36,874 bases of DNA. It comes from Hyphomicrobiales bacterium (GTDB lineage Bacteria; Pseudomonadota; Alphaproteobacteria; Rhizobiales; Rhizobiaceae). Position 1 is the first letter of the stretch; every line of letters starts with the position of its first letter. Under the pieces are notes generated by a model that was not told where the DNA came from, made no database searches, and saw nothing but the letters and a program-made list of their open reading frames with translations. Shown here one piece after another: positions 1 to 8,605 of the stretch. Location of the stretch: contig UCOA01000026.1 in assembly GCA_900474095.1 (NCBI GenBank), forward strand, positions 1-36,874, read 5' to 3'. Made by a program: the position numbers and the translations under genes.

Positions 1-411
1 GGGCTCATTCCGCACAAGCCGCTGAACCAGATGGTCGACCGGCGCGATCATACGTGGTGGCGCAAGGCGACGCGGGGCCCTTCCACCCTCCTCGTCATCG
101 AGGTGGCCGGCGTGGTTGCCGGTTATGCGACGCTCGGTCTCAATCGTGCCCGCGCACTGCCGCAGGAAGGCGAGGTCTACGAGATCTACCTGCGTCCCGA
201 GTATCAGGGCATCGGACTTGGCCGGATCCTGTTCGGCGAGGCGAAAAACCTCCTGAGGTCCCTCGGTTGCAAGGGTCTCGTCGTCTGGTGCCTCGAGGAC
301 AGCCACCTCGCCGACCGATTCTTCCGCACGGCCGGCGGCAGTGACATCTGCGAAGGCATGGAAGATTTCGGCGGCAAGAGCCTCAGGAAGATCGGCTATA
401 TCTGGGACTGA
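1..411 (+). CDS. GNAT family N-acetyltransferase (5' truncated)
   Basis: The frame is open from base 1 to the TGA at 409-411, so the start lies upstream of the window; the ATG at 31 is internal. The visible 136 residues carry the GNAT acetyl-CoA-binding core: a hydrophobic strand, then EIYLRPEYQGIGLGRILF, which contains the Q-x-x-G-x-G pyrophosphate-binding loop (motif A), followed by a helix and a strand ending VVWCLE. GNAT enzymes transfer an acetyl group from acetyl-CoA to an amine on a small molecule or protein. The substrate cannot be read from the sequence. It converges with the secreted-protein gene at 463-1077. Family assignment is firm; specific function is unknown. Confidence 0.85.
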   Translation, partial: GLIPHKPLNQMVDRRDHTWWRKATRGPSTLLVIEVAGVVAGYATLGLNRARALPQEGEVYEIYLRPEYQGIGLGRILFGEAKNLLRSLGCKGLVVWCLEDSHLADRFFRTAGGSDICEGMEDFGGKSLRKIGYIWD

Positions 412-462
412 GACGCCAACGCTCGTCGAATTGCCCCTCGTCCGCCCTGTCAAGCGACATGC

Positions 463-1077
463 TCAGTCCGGAAAAACGCGTGTCGGTTCCGCCGCGGTGG
501 GGCCGCGTTTGCCGTGGAACGCTGCGGTGTCCCGCCCGCAGGCGAAGGTTTCCGCCTCGGTATCGGCGACCTGCCGGGCAAGGCTGTTGGGTTCGGGGTT
601 GGCCAGCGCATCGACATAGCCGACCACGCAGCCCTGTCCGTCACCGCCCGCCACTTTCGAGACGACGAGAACCTGGCCCCTGACTTTCGGTGACGGTTCG
701 CCGGTGGCCGGATCGATGTTTTCGATGAACCACCTTAAAATGGTCGCGACCGGCTTGCCGTCTGCTCCGAGCCGCCATTCGATCTTTCTCCCGGCATTGT
801 TGAACGGCCCGAAGCTTTCGAAGACGCCGTCGATATAGGCTTCGCTGACGGGACCGTAGAGGATGCTCTGGCGCAGATCGCCTTCCTTGAAATAGACCGC
901 GTAGTCTGGCAGCCCCTTGCATTGAAGCGAAATGCCGCCGCCTTCGGAGTCTTCCGGCGACAGCGTCTTGCAATGATCGGTGTCGAGATCGGTGTAGGTG
1001 CTGTCATTGGCCGAGGCGGCAACAGGTGTCATCGCCAGCAGAAGGATCAGCGGAATTGTACCTGTGTGCGATGTCAT
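463..1077 (-). CDS. Secreted hypothetical protein
   Basis: A 204-residue protein with a Sec-type signal peptide (hydrophobic core at about residues 8-20, cleavage near ASA-ND), so probably periplasmic. A GGAG Shine-Dalgarno lies 5 nt before the ATG. The mature part has four cysteines, including DHCKTL, SLQCKG and GQGCVVGYVDA, which could form two disulfides, and alternating hydrophobic strands suggesting a beta-rich fold. I do not recognise a named family. It diverges from ppa across a 148-bp gap. Base composition matches the neighbours. Function unknown. Confidence 0.7.
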   Translation of the reverse strand: MTSHTGTIPLILLLAMTPVAASANDSTYTDLDTDHCKTLSPEDSEGGGISLQCKGLPDYAVYFKEGDLRQSILYGPVSEAYIDGVFESFGPFNNAGRKIEWRLGADGKPVATILRWFIENIDPATGEPSPKVRGQVLVVSKVAGGDGQGCVVGYVDALANPEPNSLARQVADTEAETFACGRDTAAFHGKRGPTAAEPTRVFPD

Positions 1078-1225
1078 GAGCGCTCCTCATACCCGGAACG
1101 GTCCGGCAGCCGCGATTATTCGCCTAAAGGTCGCATTTTTCCGCGCATGACGAAAGTAATGTTGCGCCGCGGCATGTTTACCGTTATCGGACTCGCCAGC
1201 CAAACTCAGACCCCTGGGAGAAAAC

Positions 1226-1759
1226 ATGCGTATTGATGCAATTTCCATCGGCAAGAATCCGCCTGAAGATATTAACGTGATCGTCGAGGTTCCGGTTGGC
1301 GGCCATCCCATCAAGTATGAGATGGACAAGGAAGCCGGCACGCTGGTGGTCGACCGTTTCCTCTATACGCCGATGACCTATCCGGGCAATTACGGCTTCG
1401 TTCCGCATACGCTTTCCGACGACGGCGACCCGATCGACGTCCTGATCGCCTCGACCCGTCCGCTGGTTCCGGGCTGCGTCATCAATGTCCGCCCGATCGG
1501 GGTGATGATGATGGAAGACAATTCCGGCAAGGACGAAAAGGTCATTGCCGTGCCGAACTATCACCTCACCAAGCGCTACGACAAGGTGAAGGACTATACC
1601 GACCTGCCGGAAATCACCCTGCAGCAGATCGAGCACTTCTTCGAGCATTACAAGGATCTGGAACCCGGCAAGTGGGTGAAGATCTTCGGCTGGAAGGATG
1701 CGACGGTGGCCAAGCAGTTGATCGTCGAAGCCATCGAGCGTGCCAAGACTGCGAAGTAA
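1226..1759 (+). CDS. ppa: Inorganic pyrophosphatase
   Basis: Family I soluble pyrophosphatase of 177 residues, the usual bacterial length. It hydrolyses PPi to two phosphates in the cytoplasm and so pulls biosynthetic reactions such as nucleic acid and tRNA charging forward. The signature DDGDPIDVL (about residues 65-73) supplies the metal-binding aspartates. The second acidic cluster, [16 protein letters not shown], matches the E. coli D97/D102/K104 region. YGFVPHT holds the conserved active-site tyrosine. A GGGAG Shine-Dalgarno is 5 nt before the ATG. It is a single-gene unit closed by a strong hairpin terminator at 1794-1826. Confidence 0.97.
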   Translation: MRIDAISIGKNPPEDINVIVEVPVGGHPIKYEMDKEAGTLVVDRFLYTPMTYPGNYGFVPHTLSDDGDPIDVLIASTRPLVPGCVINVRPIGVMMMEDNSGKDEKVIAVPNYHLTKRYDKVKDYTDLPEITLQQIEHFFEHYKDLEPGKWVKIFGWKDATVAKQLIVEAIERAKTAK

Positions 1760-1793
1760 CGCCGGGCCAAGCAAGCTCACGTAACGATATAAA

Positions 1794-1826
1794 AACCTCC
1801 GGATGGCGTCGATCCGGAGGTTTTTT
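1794..1826. terminator. Bidirectional intrinsic terminator of ppa and the YggT gene
   Basis: Perfect 11-bp stem AACCTCCGGAT (1794-1804) / ATCCGGAGGTT (1812-1822) with a 7-nt loop, followed by TTTTTT on the plus strand. The A-run just upstream gives a T-run on the minus strand. It lies between the convergent ppa (ends 1759) and YggT gene (ends 1847), so it can terminate both. Confidence 0.92.
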
Positions 1827-1846
1827 ATTGCCGCGAGAAGGCCGGT

Positions 1847-2140
1847 TCAGCTGAGCAGGGCGGTGGCCACGGTGGTGTTCAGGAAATACCAGACGAAATA
1901 GAGGATGACCAAGACCACCAGCGGCGACAGATCGACGCCGCCCATGTCCGGCAGGACGCGGCGAATCGGGCGATAGAGCGGTTCGGTCAGCTGGTAGAGC
2001 GAGCGGCCGATCATGTTGATGGCGTTGTTGTTCACATTGATCACGTTGAACGCGTAGAGCCAGGAAAAGATGGCCGAGGCGATAACCAGGAACCACGCAA
2101 TATTGATAATGAAATTCAGGGTCGCAATGACAGCAAGCAT
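1847..2140 (-). CDS. YggT family membrane protein
   Basis: A 97-residue protein with two hydrophobic segments (about residues 4-27 and 70-92) flanking a short loop with the family pattern LTEPLYRPIRRVLP-x-x-GG-D-SP. YggT proteins are small inner-membrane proteins whose role is not settled; links to osmotic stress and cell division or plastid division have been proposed for relatives. I chose the ATG at 2140 because GGAG lies 6 nt upstream. An in-frame ATG at 2170 would add 10 residues but has no ribosome-binding site. It diverges from the MFS gene and converges with ppa. Confidence 0.88.
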   Translation of the reverse strand: MLAVIATLNFIINIAWFLVIASAIFSWLYAFNVINVNNNAINMIGRSLYQLTEPLYRPIRRVLPDMGGVDLSPLVVLVILYFVWYFLNTTVATALLS

Positions 2141-2216
2141 GCCGGTCTCCAATTCGTTGTTGACAGACATGTAGACATTGACGACTAAACCGGCAAGTCC
2201 GCGCTTTGTGTGGGGC

Positions 2217-2228
2217 TAAACATGTTTA
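2217..2228. promoter_or_regulatory. 12-bp perfect palindrome in the YggT/MFS divergent promoter
   Basis: TAAACATGTTTA is a perfect palindrome located 47 bp before the MFS start codon and 77 bp before the YggT start on the other strand. This is a position where a dimeric repressor could sit. No regulator gene is adjacent, and no known operator is claimed. Confidence 0.35.
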
Positions 2229-2274
2229 ATACGGCAGGGGCTATTCATCCGGCCGTCATCGGAAAGATCACCGC

Positions 2275-3516
2275 ATGTCCGCCATAGACGGTGCAGACCG
2301 GTTCGCCGCGTTCCGGCATGTCTCCTACGCCCGCTTCTTCTTCGCCCGCTTCCTTGCATCCTTCGCCATCCAGATCGTCAGTGTCTCGGTCGGCTGGCAG
2401 ATGTACGAGCAGACGCAGAACACGCTCTATCTCGGCCTGATCGGCCTCTTCCAGTTCCTGCCGTCGCTGCTGCTCATCCTGGTGACCGGATCGGTGGCGG
2501 ATCGCCACAGCCGGCGGGCGATCGTCTCGATCTGCATGATTATCAGCGCGCTTTGCGCGGCAGCACTGCTGGGACTGACGATCGCCGACGCGTTCTCGCC
2601 CTGGCCAGTCTTCGCCATCCTGGTCGTCTTCGGCATCGAGCGGGCCTTCATGGCGCCGGCGGTGCAATCGCTTGCGCCGAACCTCGTGCCGGCTGAAGAC
2701 CTGTCGAACGCGATTGCCTGGAACTCGTCCTCCTGGCAGACCGCTGCCATCCTCGGCCCGGTCGCCGGCGGCCTGCTCTACGGCGTCAGCGCCATCGTTG
2801 CCTATTCCGTCGCGCTCGCCTTCCTCGTTCTGGCGGGGATCCTCGTCTTCATGATCGAAAAACCGGCGCAGCACAGTCTCAGCGAGCCGCGCGACTGGAC
2901 GTCCGTTCTTGCCGGATTCAAATTCATCCGCACCGAAAAGGTCGTGCTGGGTGCGATTTCGCTCGATCTCTTCGCCGTACTTCTGGGCGGCGCCGTCGCG
3001 CTGATGCCGGTCTTTGCCAGCGAAATCCTGGTGCTCGGTCCGCTCGGGCTCGGGCTGCTGAGGGCAGCGCCCGGGATCGGCGCAATCCTTGTCGCCATCA
3101 CGCTTGCGGCCTATCCGATCCGCCACAATGCCGGTGTGCTGATGTTTGCCGGCGTCGCACTGTTCGGCATCGGCACGGTGATCTTCGGCCTGTCCGAAGT
3201 CGCCTGGCTGTCAATCGCTTCGCTGATGCTGATGGGCGGGGCCGACATGATCTCGGTCTACGTTCGCGAGACGCTGATTGCGTTGTGGACCCCGGATGCC
3301 GTGCGTGGCCGCGTGAACGCCGTCAACATGGTGTTCGTCGGCGCCTCCAACGAGCTTGGCGAGTTCCGGGCCGGGACCATGGCGCACATCATCGGCGCCG
3401 TTCCGGCCGTGTTGGTCGGCGGTATCGGTACGCTTGCTGTCGCCATTGTCTGGGCATTCGCCTTCCCGCAATTGCGCAAGATCGATTCGCTCGAAGCGCC
3501 CAAGCAAAAAGTCTGA
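2275..3516 (+). CDS. MFS transporter, EntS-like (MFS_3) exporter
   Basis: A 413-residue integral membrane protein with about 10-12 hydrophobic segments and no soluble domain. The layout fits the MFS_3/EntS group: an early FARFLASFAIQIVSVSVGWQMYE segment, the loop 2-3 motif GSVADRHSRR (around residues 72-81) that corresponds to MFS motif A, and the C-terminal ASNELGEFRAG segment typical of this group. Relatives export siderophores or drugs by proton antiport; the substrate here is unknown. GGAAAG lies 8 nt before the ATG. It converges with the amidotransferase gene with only 4 bp between the stops. Transporter class is confident, substrate is not. Confidence 0.88.
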   Translation: MSAIDGADRFAAFRHVSYARFFFARFLASFAIQIVSVSVGWQMYEQTQNTLYLGLIGLFQFLPSLLLILVTGSVADRHSRRAIVSICMIISALCAAALLGLTIADAFSPWPVFAILVVFGIERAFMAPAVQSLAPNLVPAEDLSNAIAWNSSSWQTAAILGPVAGGLLYGVSAIVAYSVALAFLVLAGILVFMIEKPAQHSLSEPRDWTSVLAGFKFIRTEKVVLGAISLDLFAVLLGGAVALMPVFASEILVLGPLGLGLLRAAPGIGAILVAITLAAYPIRHNAGVLMFAGVALFGIGTVIFGLSEVAWLSIASLMLMGGADMISVYVRETLIALWTPDAVRGRVNAVNMVFVGASNELGEFRAGTMAHIIGAVPAVLVGGIGTLAVAIVWAFAFPQLRKIDSLEAPKQKV

Positions 3517-3520
3517 GTAA

Positions 3521-4264
3521 TCAGGCCACCATCTGTTCGTCCTGGCGCTGGAAGATGTGGGTGAGGAACCTGTCCATCCAATCGCGCAGCGGCGCATCAT
3601 AGTCCATCCGGCCTTCCAGATGTGCCCTGCCAATTTGCGCGCCGGGCAGTTCGAACCGGTGCGCGCCGTGCACCACCCAGCGGTGCATCATCACCCGCGT
3701 CAGTTCGCCATGGAACTGGATGCCCCAGGCGTTCTCGCCATAACGGAAGGCCTGGTTGGGATAGGTGCTGCCCGAAGCGAGCAGTTCGGCCCCGGCCGGC
3801 AGGTCGAACCCTTCCCGGTGGAACTGGTAGACCATGGATGGCCATTCCATCAGCGCGCGGCCCTTTTCGGTCGTCTGGAGCGGATACCAGCCGATTTCCG
3901 TCATGCCGTCGTGGTGGGGACCAACCGCGCCGCCGAGATGGCGGACCAGCATCTGGGCACCGAGACAGATGCCGAGGAACGGCTTGTTCTCCGATAGGGG
4001 CACGGAGAGCCAGTCGATCTCGCGACGGATGAAATCCTCGTCGCCATTGGCGCTCATCGGGCCACCGAAGACGACGGCGCCGGCATGATCTTCGAGTGTT
4101 GCGGGGAGCGGGTCATCGAACGCCGGGCGCCGGATGTCGAGGCTAAAGCCTTTTTCCAACAGCAAATGCCCGACCCGTCCGGGGCTGGAGCGTTCCTGAT
4201 GCAGGATGATCAGGACCGGTTTTCCGGTGGTGCGCGTGTAGAACGTGCGGTCGTCGAAAAGCAT
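3521..4264 (-). CDS. Class I glutamine amidotransferase (GMP synthase-like)
   Basis: A 247-residue stand-alone class I glutaminase. The nucleophile elbow is GICLGAQ (Cys100), the oxyanion region is VVFGGPMSAN (about 64-73), and the catalytic His/Glu pair appears as QFHGEL (His185, Glu187). The usual version is QFHPE, so Pro is replaced by Gly. Proteins like this are often annotated as GMP synthase-related, but there is no ATP-pyrophosphatase domain, so it is not GuaA. Candidate roles are glutamine or gamma-glutamyl hydrolysis; the acceptor is unknown. Its ATG is 1 nt from the stop of the TerB-like gene, so the two are translationally close and probably co-transcribed at the end of the haem operon. 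Confidence 0.87.
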   Translation of the reverse strand: MLFDDRTFYTRTTGKPVLIILHQERSSPGRVGHLLLEKGFSLDIRRPAFDDPLPATLEDHAGAVVFGGPMSANGDEDFIRREIDWLSVPLSENKPFLGICLGAQMLVRHLGGAVGPHHDGMTEIGWYPLQTTEKGRALMEWPSMVYQFHREGFDLPAGAELLASGSTYPNQAFRYGENAWGIQFHGELTRVMMHRWVVHGAHRFELPGAQIGRAHLEGRMDYDAPLRDWMDRFLTHIFQRQDEQMVA

Positions 4265-4265
4265 C

Positions 4266-4751
4266 TCACTTTTCCTGTTGCGCGGTTACCTCCTCCGCGA
4301 CGTCGAATTTGGCGGCCGCCTCCTGCCGCTTGATAATCCTGTCCCTGCCCGAAACGCCGAGAAGATCGGCGATGCGCCAGATGACATGGTCCTCCATTTC
4401 GCTGCGTTTGCCATCGGCATAGACAATCTCCCACAACATACCGATCAGGTCGATCCGCTGTTCTTCGGAAAAATGCCGTTTGATCTCCGATGTGAAGCGG
4501 AAATAGTCGATGGCCTCGCTTTCGGCGGTCTGGCCAGCGGCGATCAGGGCGTCGAGCGCCTGATCGTCCAGCTTGTAATGATCCTTGATCATGGAGCGCA
4601 CTTTCCGGCGCTCCCTCTCATGGATCTCGCCATCTGCCTCCATCACCTGGATGCAGAGCGCCATGATGGCGATGCGCGGGTCGCCGGGAGCGATCGCGGC
4701 GGCATGCCCGTGCGTCAGGCTGTCGAGGAAAGTTCGAAATCGGTCAAACAT
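4266..4751 (-). CDS. TerB-like (tellurite resistance / DjlA-type) protein
   Basis: A 161-residue all-helical protein with the two acidic repeats typical of the TerB/DjlA domain: VMEADGEIHERE (about residues 36-47) and IVYADGKRSEMEDHVIWRIADLLGVS (about 108-133). These are thought to bind a divalent metal. No other ter genes are present, so a tellurite role is unlikely; this stand-alone form is common in alphaproteobacteria and has no settled function. It follows hemY by 28 nt and precedes the amidotransferase by 1 nt, so it probably belongs to the same transcript. Confidence 0.87.
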   Translation of the reverse strand: MFDRFRTFLDSLTHGHAAAIAPGDPRIAIMALCIQVMEADGEIHERERRKVRSMIKDHYKLDDQALDALIAAGQTAESEAIDYFRFTSEIKRHFSEEQRIDLIGMLWEIVYADGKRSEMEDHVIWRIADLLGVSGRDRIIKRQEAAAKFDVAEEVTAQQEK

Positions 4752-4779
4752 GTTTTTCCGTCAAAGGTCGGGTTTCTTC

Positions 4780-6432
4780 TCAAAACAGGCGGAAGCTCGC
4801 CTTTGCCAGCGGCTTGTCGCTGTCGTCGCGCACGCCGGGATCATCCGGCGGGCGGCCGAAGAACGGCTCCACGACAGCCTCTTCCGTCTTTTCTGGCGCC
4901 GGTTTCTTTTCGACTTTCACCGTTTGCGGCACGATCACCGATTCGGTGGGTGCCGGCACGGCGATGGTCTTGACCTCCTCGGTTTTCTCCGGGGTTTCGG
5001 CGACAGGGTGGGGCTTGCCCGGTGTCTCGGCCCGCTCGGGCTGCGGCTCCGGTTCAGGGCGTTGGTGGAAAATGGCGACCGGCGGCAGGCTGCGGATCGC
5101 CGCATCGGCCGCGTCCAGCGTGCCCTCTTCGACTGGTCCGGCGATCTGTCCGACCGGCTGCTTCCATTCGAAGGCGTCGAGACGGCCGCTGACGGGCGAG
5201 ACCGGCAGCCATTCCGGCGAGGTGACGCCGTCGGCGGTCCAGGCGGGATCGCGCGGGCTTTTCAACGCCTGGTTCATCCAATGGCGGATGCGGCCGTCGT
5301 CGCCCGTATCGGCCTCCTCGATATCGGCAAGCAGCAGGAAGATGCCCTCGTTCGGCTGGATGCGAGCTGCGGTTTCCGCCTTCGACCGCGCAAGGGACAG
5401 TTCGCGGGCTTCCAGCGCGCTTTCGGCAACGGTGGCGAGAGCAACGGAGTTGTTCGGCCTGAGCGCCTCGAGCTTGCTCGCTCGTTTCAGCCGGTCGAGC
5501 GCCGAATCACCACTGCGGGCGCGGACATAGAGCCTGGCGACCTCCGGGTGTGGCTCCTGTTTCCAGAGCTTTTCGAGGATGGAGGCTGCCTTGCGCAGGT
5601 TGTCCTCGCGAAACAGCGCCTTGGCGGCGATGAGGCCGGCGGGCACCAGATCGTCGGCGAGCTTCAGCGCGGCCAACGCATCGTCGCGGGCGCCTTTCGG
5701 ATCGGCTTCGAGCTTCTCCATGGCGCGGGCGGTCAGAAGCACGGCCTTCTTGCGGTCGGCTTGCGTGCGGTCGATAACGTGGCTGGCGCGGCTCTGGTCG
5801 AGAAGCCGGATGGCTTCGTCCCACTGGCCGGTCTGGCTGCGATAGTCGAGCGCTGCCAGGGTTGCCCATGGAAGATGCGGCGCCTTATCGGCGGCCCGCT
5901 CGGCAAATTGTCGCGCCGCCTCGTTTGCGCCCAGCCGCTTGGCTTCGAGGTAGAGGCCGCGCAGGCCGAGTTCGCGCGTCTCCGGATCGTCGGCCATCAG
6001 TTCGAATTTCTTGCGGGCGTCGTCGTATTTGCCTTCGATCAGCGCCGTTTGCGCTTCCAGGAGGTGGATCAGCGGCTCCTGGTCGGAGCTCAAGAGGCCG
6101 CGCGTGCGCGCCGTCATCTTGCGGGCAAGGGCGGAATCACCGGCGCCGGCGGCGATCAGGCCGGTGGACAGTGCCTGATAGCCGCGATCGCGCTTGCGAG
6201 CGCGGAAATAGCGGGAAATCGAGTGCGGCGACAGCCAGACGACGCGGACGAGCCAGATGACGATCAGTATGGCCGCGATCAGCGAGGCGAGCAGCGTTGC
6301 CGCCACCATCAGGCTCATTTCGACGCGGCTCCCCTGCCAGATCAGCGACAATTCGCCGGGGCGGTCGGCCAGCCAGGCAAAGCCGGCGCCGAGAGCAAGA
6401 ACGATGAGAACGTAGAACAGGATACGGATCAT
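4780..6432 (-). CDS. hemY: HemY-like membrane protein with TPR repeats
   Basis: A 550-residue HemY_N protein. Two transmembrane segments (about residues 3-21 and 40-65) are followed by a long helical region of tetratricopeptide-type repeats (about 90-400) and a Pro/Glu/Lys-rich C-terminal tail (about 440-530) that is probably disordered. In proteobacteria this gene lies downstream of hemC and hemD and is thought to act in haem or tetrapyrrole biogenesis at the inner membrane, without known enzymatic activity; it is not the Bacillus protoporphyrinogen oxidase of the same name. It starts 10 nt after the mic60-like gene, consistent with one operon. The TPRs suggest a protein scaffold. Confidence 0.9.
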   Translation of the reverse strand: MIRILFYVLIVLALGAGFAWLADRPGELSLIWQGSRVEMSLMVAATLLASLIAAILIVIWLVRVVWLSPHSISRYFRARKRDRGYQALSTGLIAAGAGDSALARKMTARTRGLLSSDQEPLIHLLEAQTALIEGKYDDARKKFELMADDPETRELGLRGLYLEAKRLGANEAARQFAERAADKAPHLPWATLAALDYRSQTGQWDEAIRLLDQSRASHVIDRTQADRKKAVLLTARAMEKLEADPKGARDDALAALKLADDLVPAGLIAAKALFREDNLRKAASILEKLWKQEPHPEVARLYVRARSGDSALDRLKRASKLEALRPNNSVALATVAESALEARELSLARSKAETAARIQPNEGIFLLLADIEEADTGDDGRIRHWMNQALKSPRDPAWTADGVTSPEWLPVSPVSGRLDAFEWKQPVGQIAGPVEEGTLDAADAAIRSLPPVAIFHQRPEPEPQPERAETPGKPHPVAETPEKTEEVKTIAVPAPTESVIVPQTVKVEKKPAPEKTEEAVVEPFFGRPPDDPGVRDDSDKPLAKASFRLF

Positions 6433-6442
6433 GAACTCTTCC

Positions 6443-7756
6443 TTAGCCCTGGTTGGCCGTCATGGCGCCTGCAACCGCCGCGTCGATCAGCCCTTCGACG
6501 CGGATGCGCTGGTCGAGCTTGGTCTTGAACGCGGCACCTGCGGTTTTCGCGGGGTCGGGCAGGGCTTGCCATTCGAGGCTCGCGCCCTTGAGGTCGCCAT
6601 TGGTCAGCTTGTCCTCGATACGGGCGATGATCGCCTCAGGGCTGTCTCCCTCGACGCTGCCGACGGGGCGAATGCGGATGGCCGAGGAGGCGCTGTCCAT
6701 CAGTCGTGCGAAAATGCCCTGGTTCGGGCTGTGCTGGGTGGCTTCCAGCATGGCATCGGCCACGCTTGGAAAGTCGCGCACGAGATCGGCGCGCGGCGAA
6801 ACGCCGAGGGCCGCGTCACCGGCAAGGCCAGAGACGGCCGGGTCGTCGGCGGCGATGCTCTTCAGGGCGTCGAGTTCGGCAAGGAACGGCCCGCCGCGAT
6901 CGATCGCCGTCTTCAAGGCCGTGACGGCAACGGCGCGTGCCAACTGAACGTCGCTTGCCGGTTCGTCGATCTTGTTCTCGGCCGCCTCGATGCGGGTCGA
7001 AAGCTCGGATTTCGCCGCTTCCGTCGATTGTTGGGCATCCGCAAGGGCCGATTTCAGCGTTGCGATCTCGCCGGCCAGGCTGGTAAGTTGGGCGTTGAGG
7101 CCGGAAACATCGACGGTCGAGCCGTTTCCGGTTGCGGCCGTTTTCTTTTCCAGCTCGGCGATGCGAGCCTCAAGCGGGCCGAGATCGACCGCTTTCGAGG
7201 GGGAAGGTCCTGCGGCAAGCTGTGCCTTGATGGCTTCGACATCGCTGGCAAGGCCCTGTTCGACGGCTGTCTCGCCCCCGCCCGGGCCGAGTGACGGCAT
7301 GATGCCGGCATATTGCAGGCCGCCGGCGCCCAGAAGCGTGATCAGGCCGCCGAGAATGCCGGCCGCAAGGGCGCCAGAATTCGAGGTGCGGCGCGGTTCG
7401 GCATGGATTGGCCGGGCTGGCTGTTCTGCCGCGGCGGCGGCCGAGGTCGGTTCCTCTGCGAAGACGGCTGCAGCCGCTTCCGCGCGCGCATCATCTTCAT
7501 CCGACGCGGAACTGCCGGTATCGTCGGAAATGCGGGTGTCTGATTCCGGAATGTCCGTCGGCTCGGGAATGTCGGCGCGCGCGGTGTCGTCAGGTTCGCC
7601 CGCCCGGATGTCCGCCACCTCGTCGACGACCACTTCGCGTTCAGCCGCCGCCTCGGCGGTTCCTGCGTCGTCCCCTGGCGCCGCATTGGCTTCCAGGTCG
7701 ATCGTCACCGGCTCCTGATCGGACTTCGAGCGGCGCGGAGGATTTTCCGGTCCCAT
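6443..7756 (-). CDS. Alphaproteobacterial Mic60/mitofilin-like inner-membrane protein
   Basis: A 437-residue protein with an acidic, Ala/Glu/Asp-rich cytoplasmic N-terminus (1-120), one transmembrane helix (about 127-150) with a Gly-rich face, a periplasmic coiled coil (about 165-275) and a C-terminal domain (about 340-437) containing the IRIRPVG motif and a helical end. This architecture and its place between hemD and hemY match COG4223, the alphaproteobacterial homologue of mitochondrial Mic60, the cristae-junction protein. Mic60 relatives bind and bend membranes and contact outer-membrane proteins. It is sometimes labelled HemX-like from context. An imperfect GGGAAGAG precedes the ATG. Family assignment rests on architecture and synteny. 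Confidence 0.8.
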   Translation of the reverse strand: MGPENPPRRSKSDQEPVTIDLEANAAPGDDAGTAEAAAEREVVVDEVADIRAGEPDDTARADIPEPTDIPESDTRISDDTGSSASDEDDARAEAAAAVFAEEPTSAAAAAEQPARPIHAEPRRTSNSGALAAGILGGLITLLGAGGLQYAGIMPSLGPGGGETAVEQGLASDVEAIKAQLAAGPSPSKAVDLGPLEARIAELEKKTAATGNGSTVDVSGLNAQLTSLAGEIATLKSALADAQQSTEAAKSELSTRIEAAENKIDEPASDVQLARAVAVTALKTAIDRGGPFLAELDALKSIAADDPAVSGLAGDAALGVSPRADLVRDFPSVADAMLEATQHSPNQGIFARLMDSASSAIRIRPVGSVEGDSPEAIIARIEDKLTNGDLKGASLEWQALPDPAKTAGAAFKTKLDQRIRVEGLIDAAVAGAMTANQG

Positions 7757-7897
7757 GATGATCTCTTCCCGTTATCGCATGAACTTAAGGCATTGGGGTA
7801 AACGTAGACATGGAGCACGGATAGGGAAAGCCCCTATGCGACAATTCCTTGACCGGGTGCTGATGACGGGCACGCGGGGCGCAAGCGAATCGGCCGG

Positions 7898-8602
7898 TCA
7901 GAGCAACGCGAAAAGACTTTTTTCGTTAGGCTGGGCTGCGATGACGATCTGCCCGATGCCTGGCGGTATGGCGTCGGCGACATGCTCGCTCAGGCAGATG
8001 AGGCGCATGCCTGGGAATGCAGTTCTTGCCGCATTCAGAGCGAAGAAGTGCCGGGCAGTTTCGCGGGAGTAAAAGAGGGCAGCCTCCGGTTTGCGCGACA
8101 AAAGCAGGCTTTCGATGGTTTCCGGCGCGTGAGCAATCGGAGACATCCGATAGACGTCCGCGCTGCGGCAACCGATTCCCGCCTCCAGCAGGGCCGTTTC
8201 GAAGCCGGGCGATCGCGGAAGGCCCGCCAGATAGACGAGGCCGCCTGCGAGGTTTCCCGACGTGCTCGCGATGAACTGAGCGAGTCCGGCCCCTGTGCCG
8301 GGGCCGACCATAGCCGATTGGAATCCCAACTGCCGTGCCGCGTCCGCCGTCGCTGCTCCAACGCAGAAAACCGGCGCTTGCAGATACGGAGCCAGTCGAT
8401 CGCGGATGGCAGACAAAGCACGCAACGCCTCCGCGCTTGTCACGGCAATGGCGCTGTGGGGAAAGGCCAGGGCATCCAGTGCCGCCTGCGGCAGATGGAC
8501 GGATTCCATCATCGGCAAAACGATTGCTTCATGGCCTATTGCTTCCAGCCTTGCCGCCGTTGCCGTCGCTGAGGGTTGCGGCCGGGTGACAAGGACGCGC
8601 AT
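7898..8602 (-). CDS. hemD: Uroporphyrinogen-III synthase
   Basis: A 234-residue HemD that cyclises hydroxymethylbilane and inverts ring D to give uroporphyrinogen III, the branch point to haem, sirohaem and cobalamin. The N-terminal VLVTRPQPSATATAARL segment and the two alternating Rossmann-like halves fit the family; LFYSRETARHFF (about residues 175-186) corresponds to the conserved second-domain segment. HemD is poorly conserved in sequence, so the position 3 nt downstream of hemC adds much of the confidence. The 141 bp separating it from the mic60-like gene holds no gene that I can see, and I see no terminator there. Confidence 0.93.
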   Translation of the reverse strand: MRVLVTRPQPSATATAARLEAIGHEAIVLPMMESVHLPQAALDALAFPHSAIAVTSAEALRALSAIRDRLAPYLQAPVFCVGAATADAARQLGFQSAMVGPGTGAGLAQFIASTSGNLAGGLVYLAGLPRSPGFETALLEAGIGCRSADVYRMSPIAHAPETIESLLLSRKPEAALFYSRETARHFFALNAARTAFPGMRLICLSEHVADAIPPGIGQIVIAAQPNEKSLFALL

Positions 8603-8605
8603 GGT

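Noticed and set aside
4266-4751. A tellurite-resistance operon
   Set aside because: Only a lone TerB-like domain is present; no terA, C, D or E genes are nearby.
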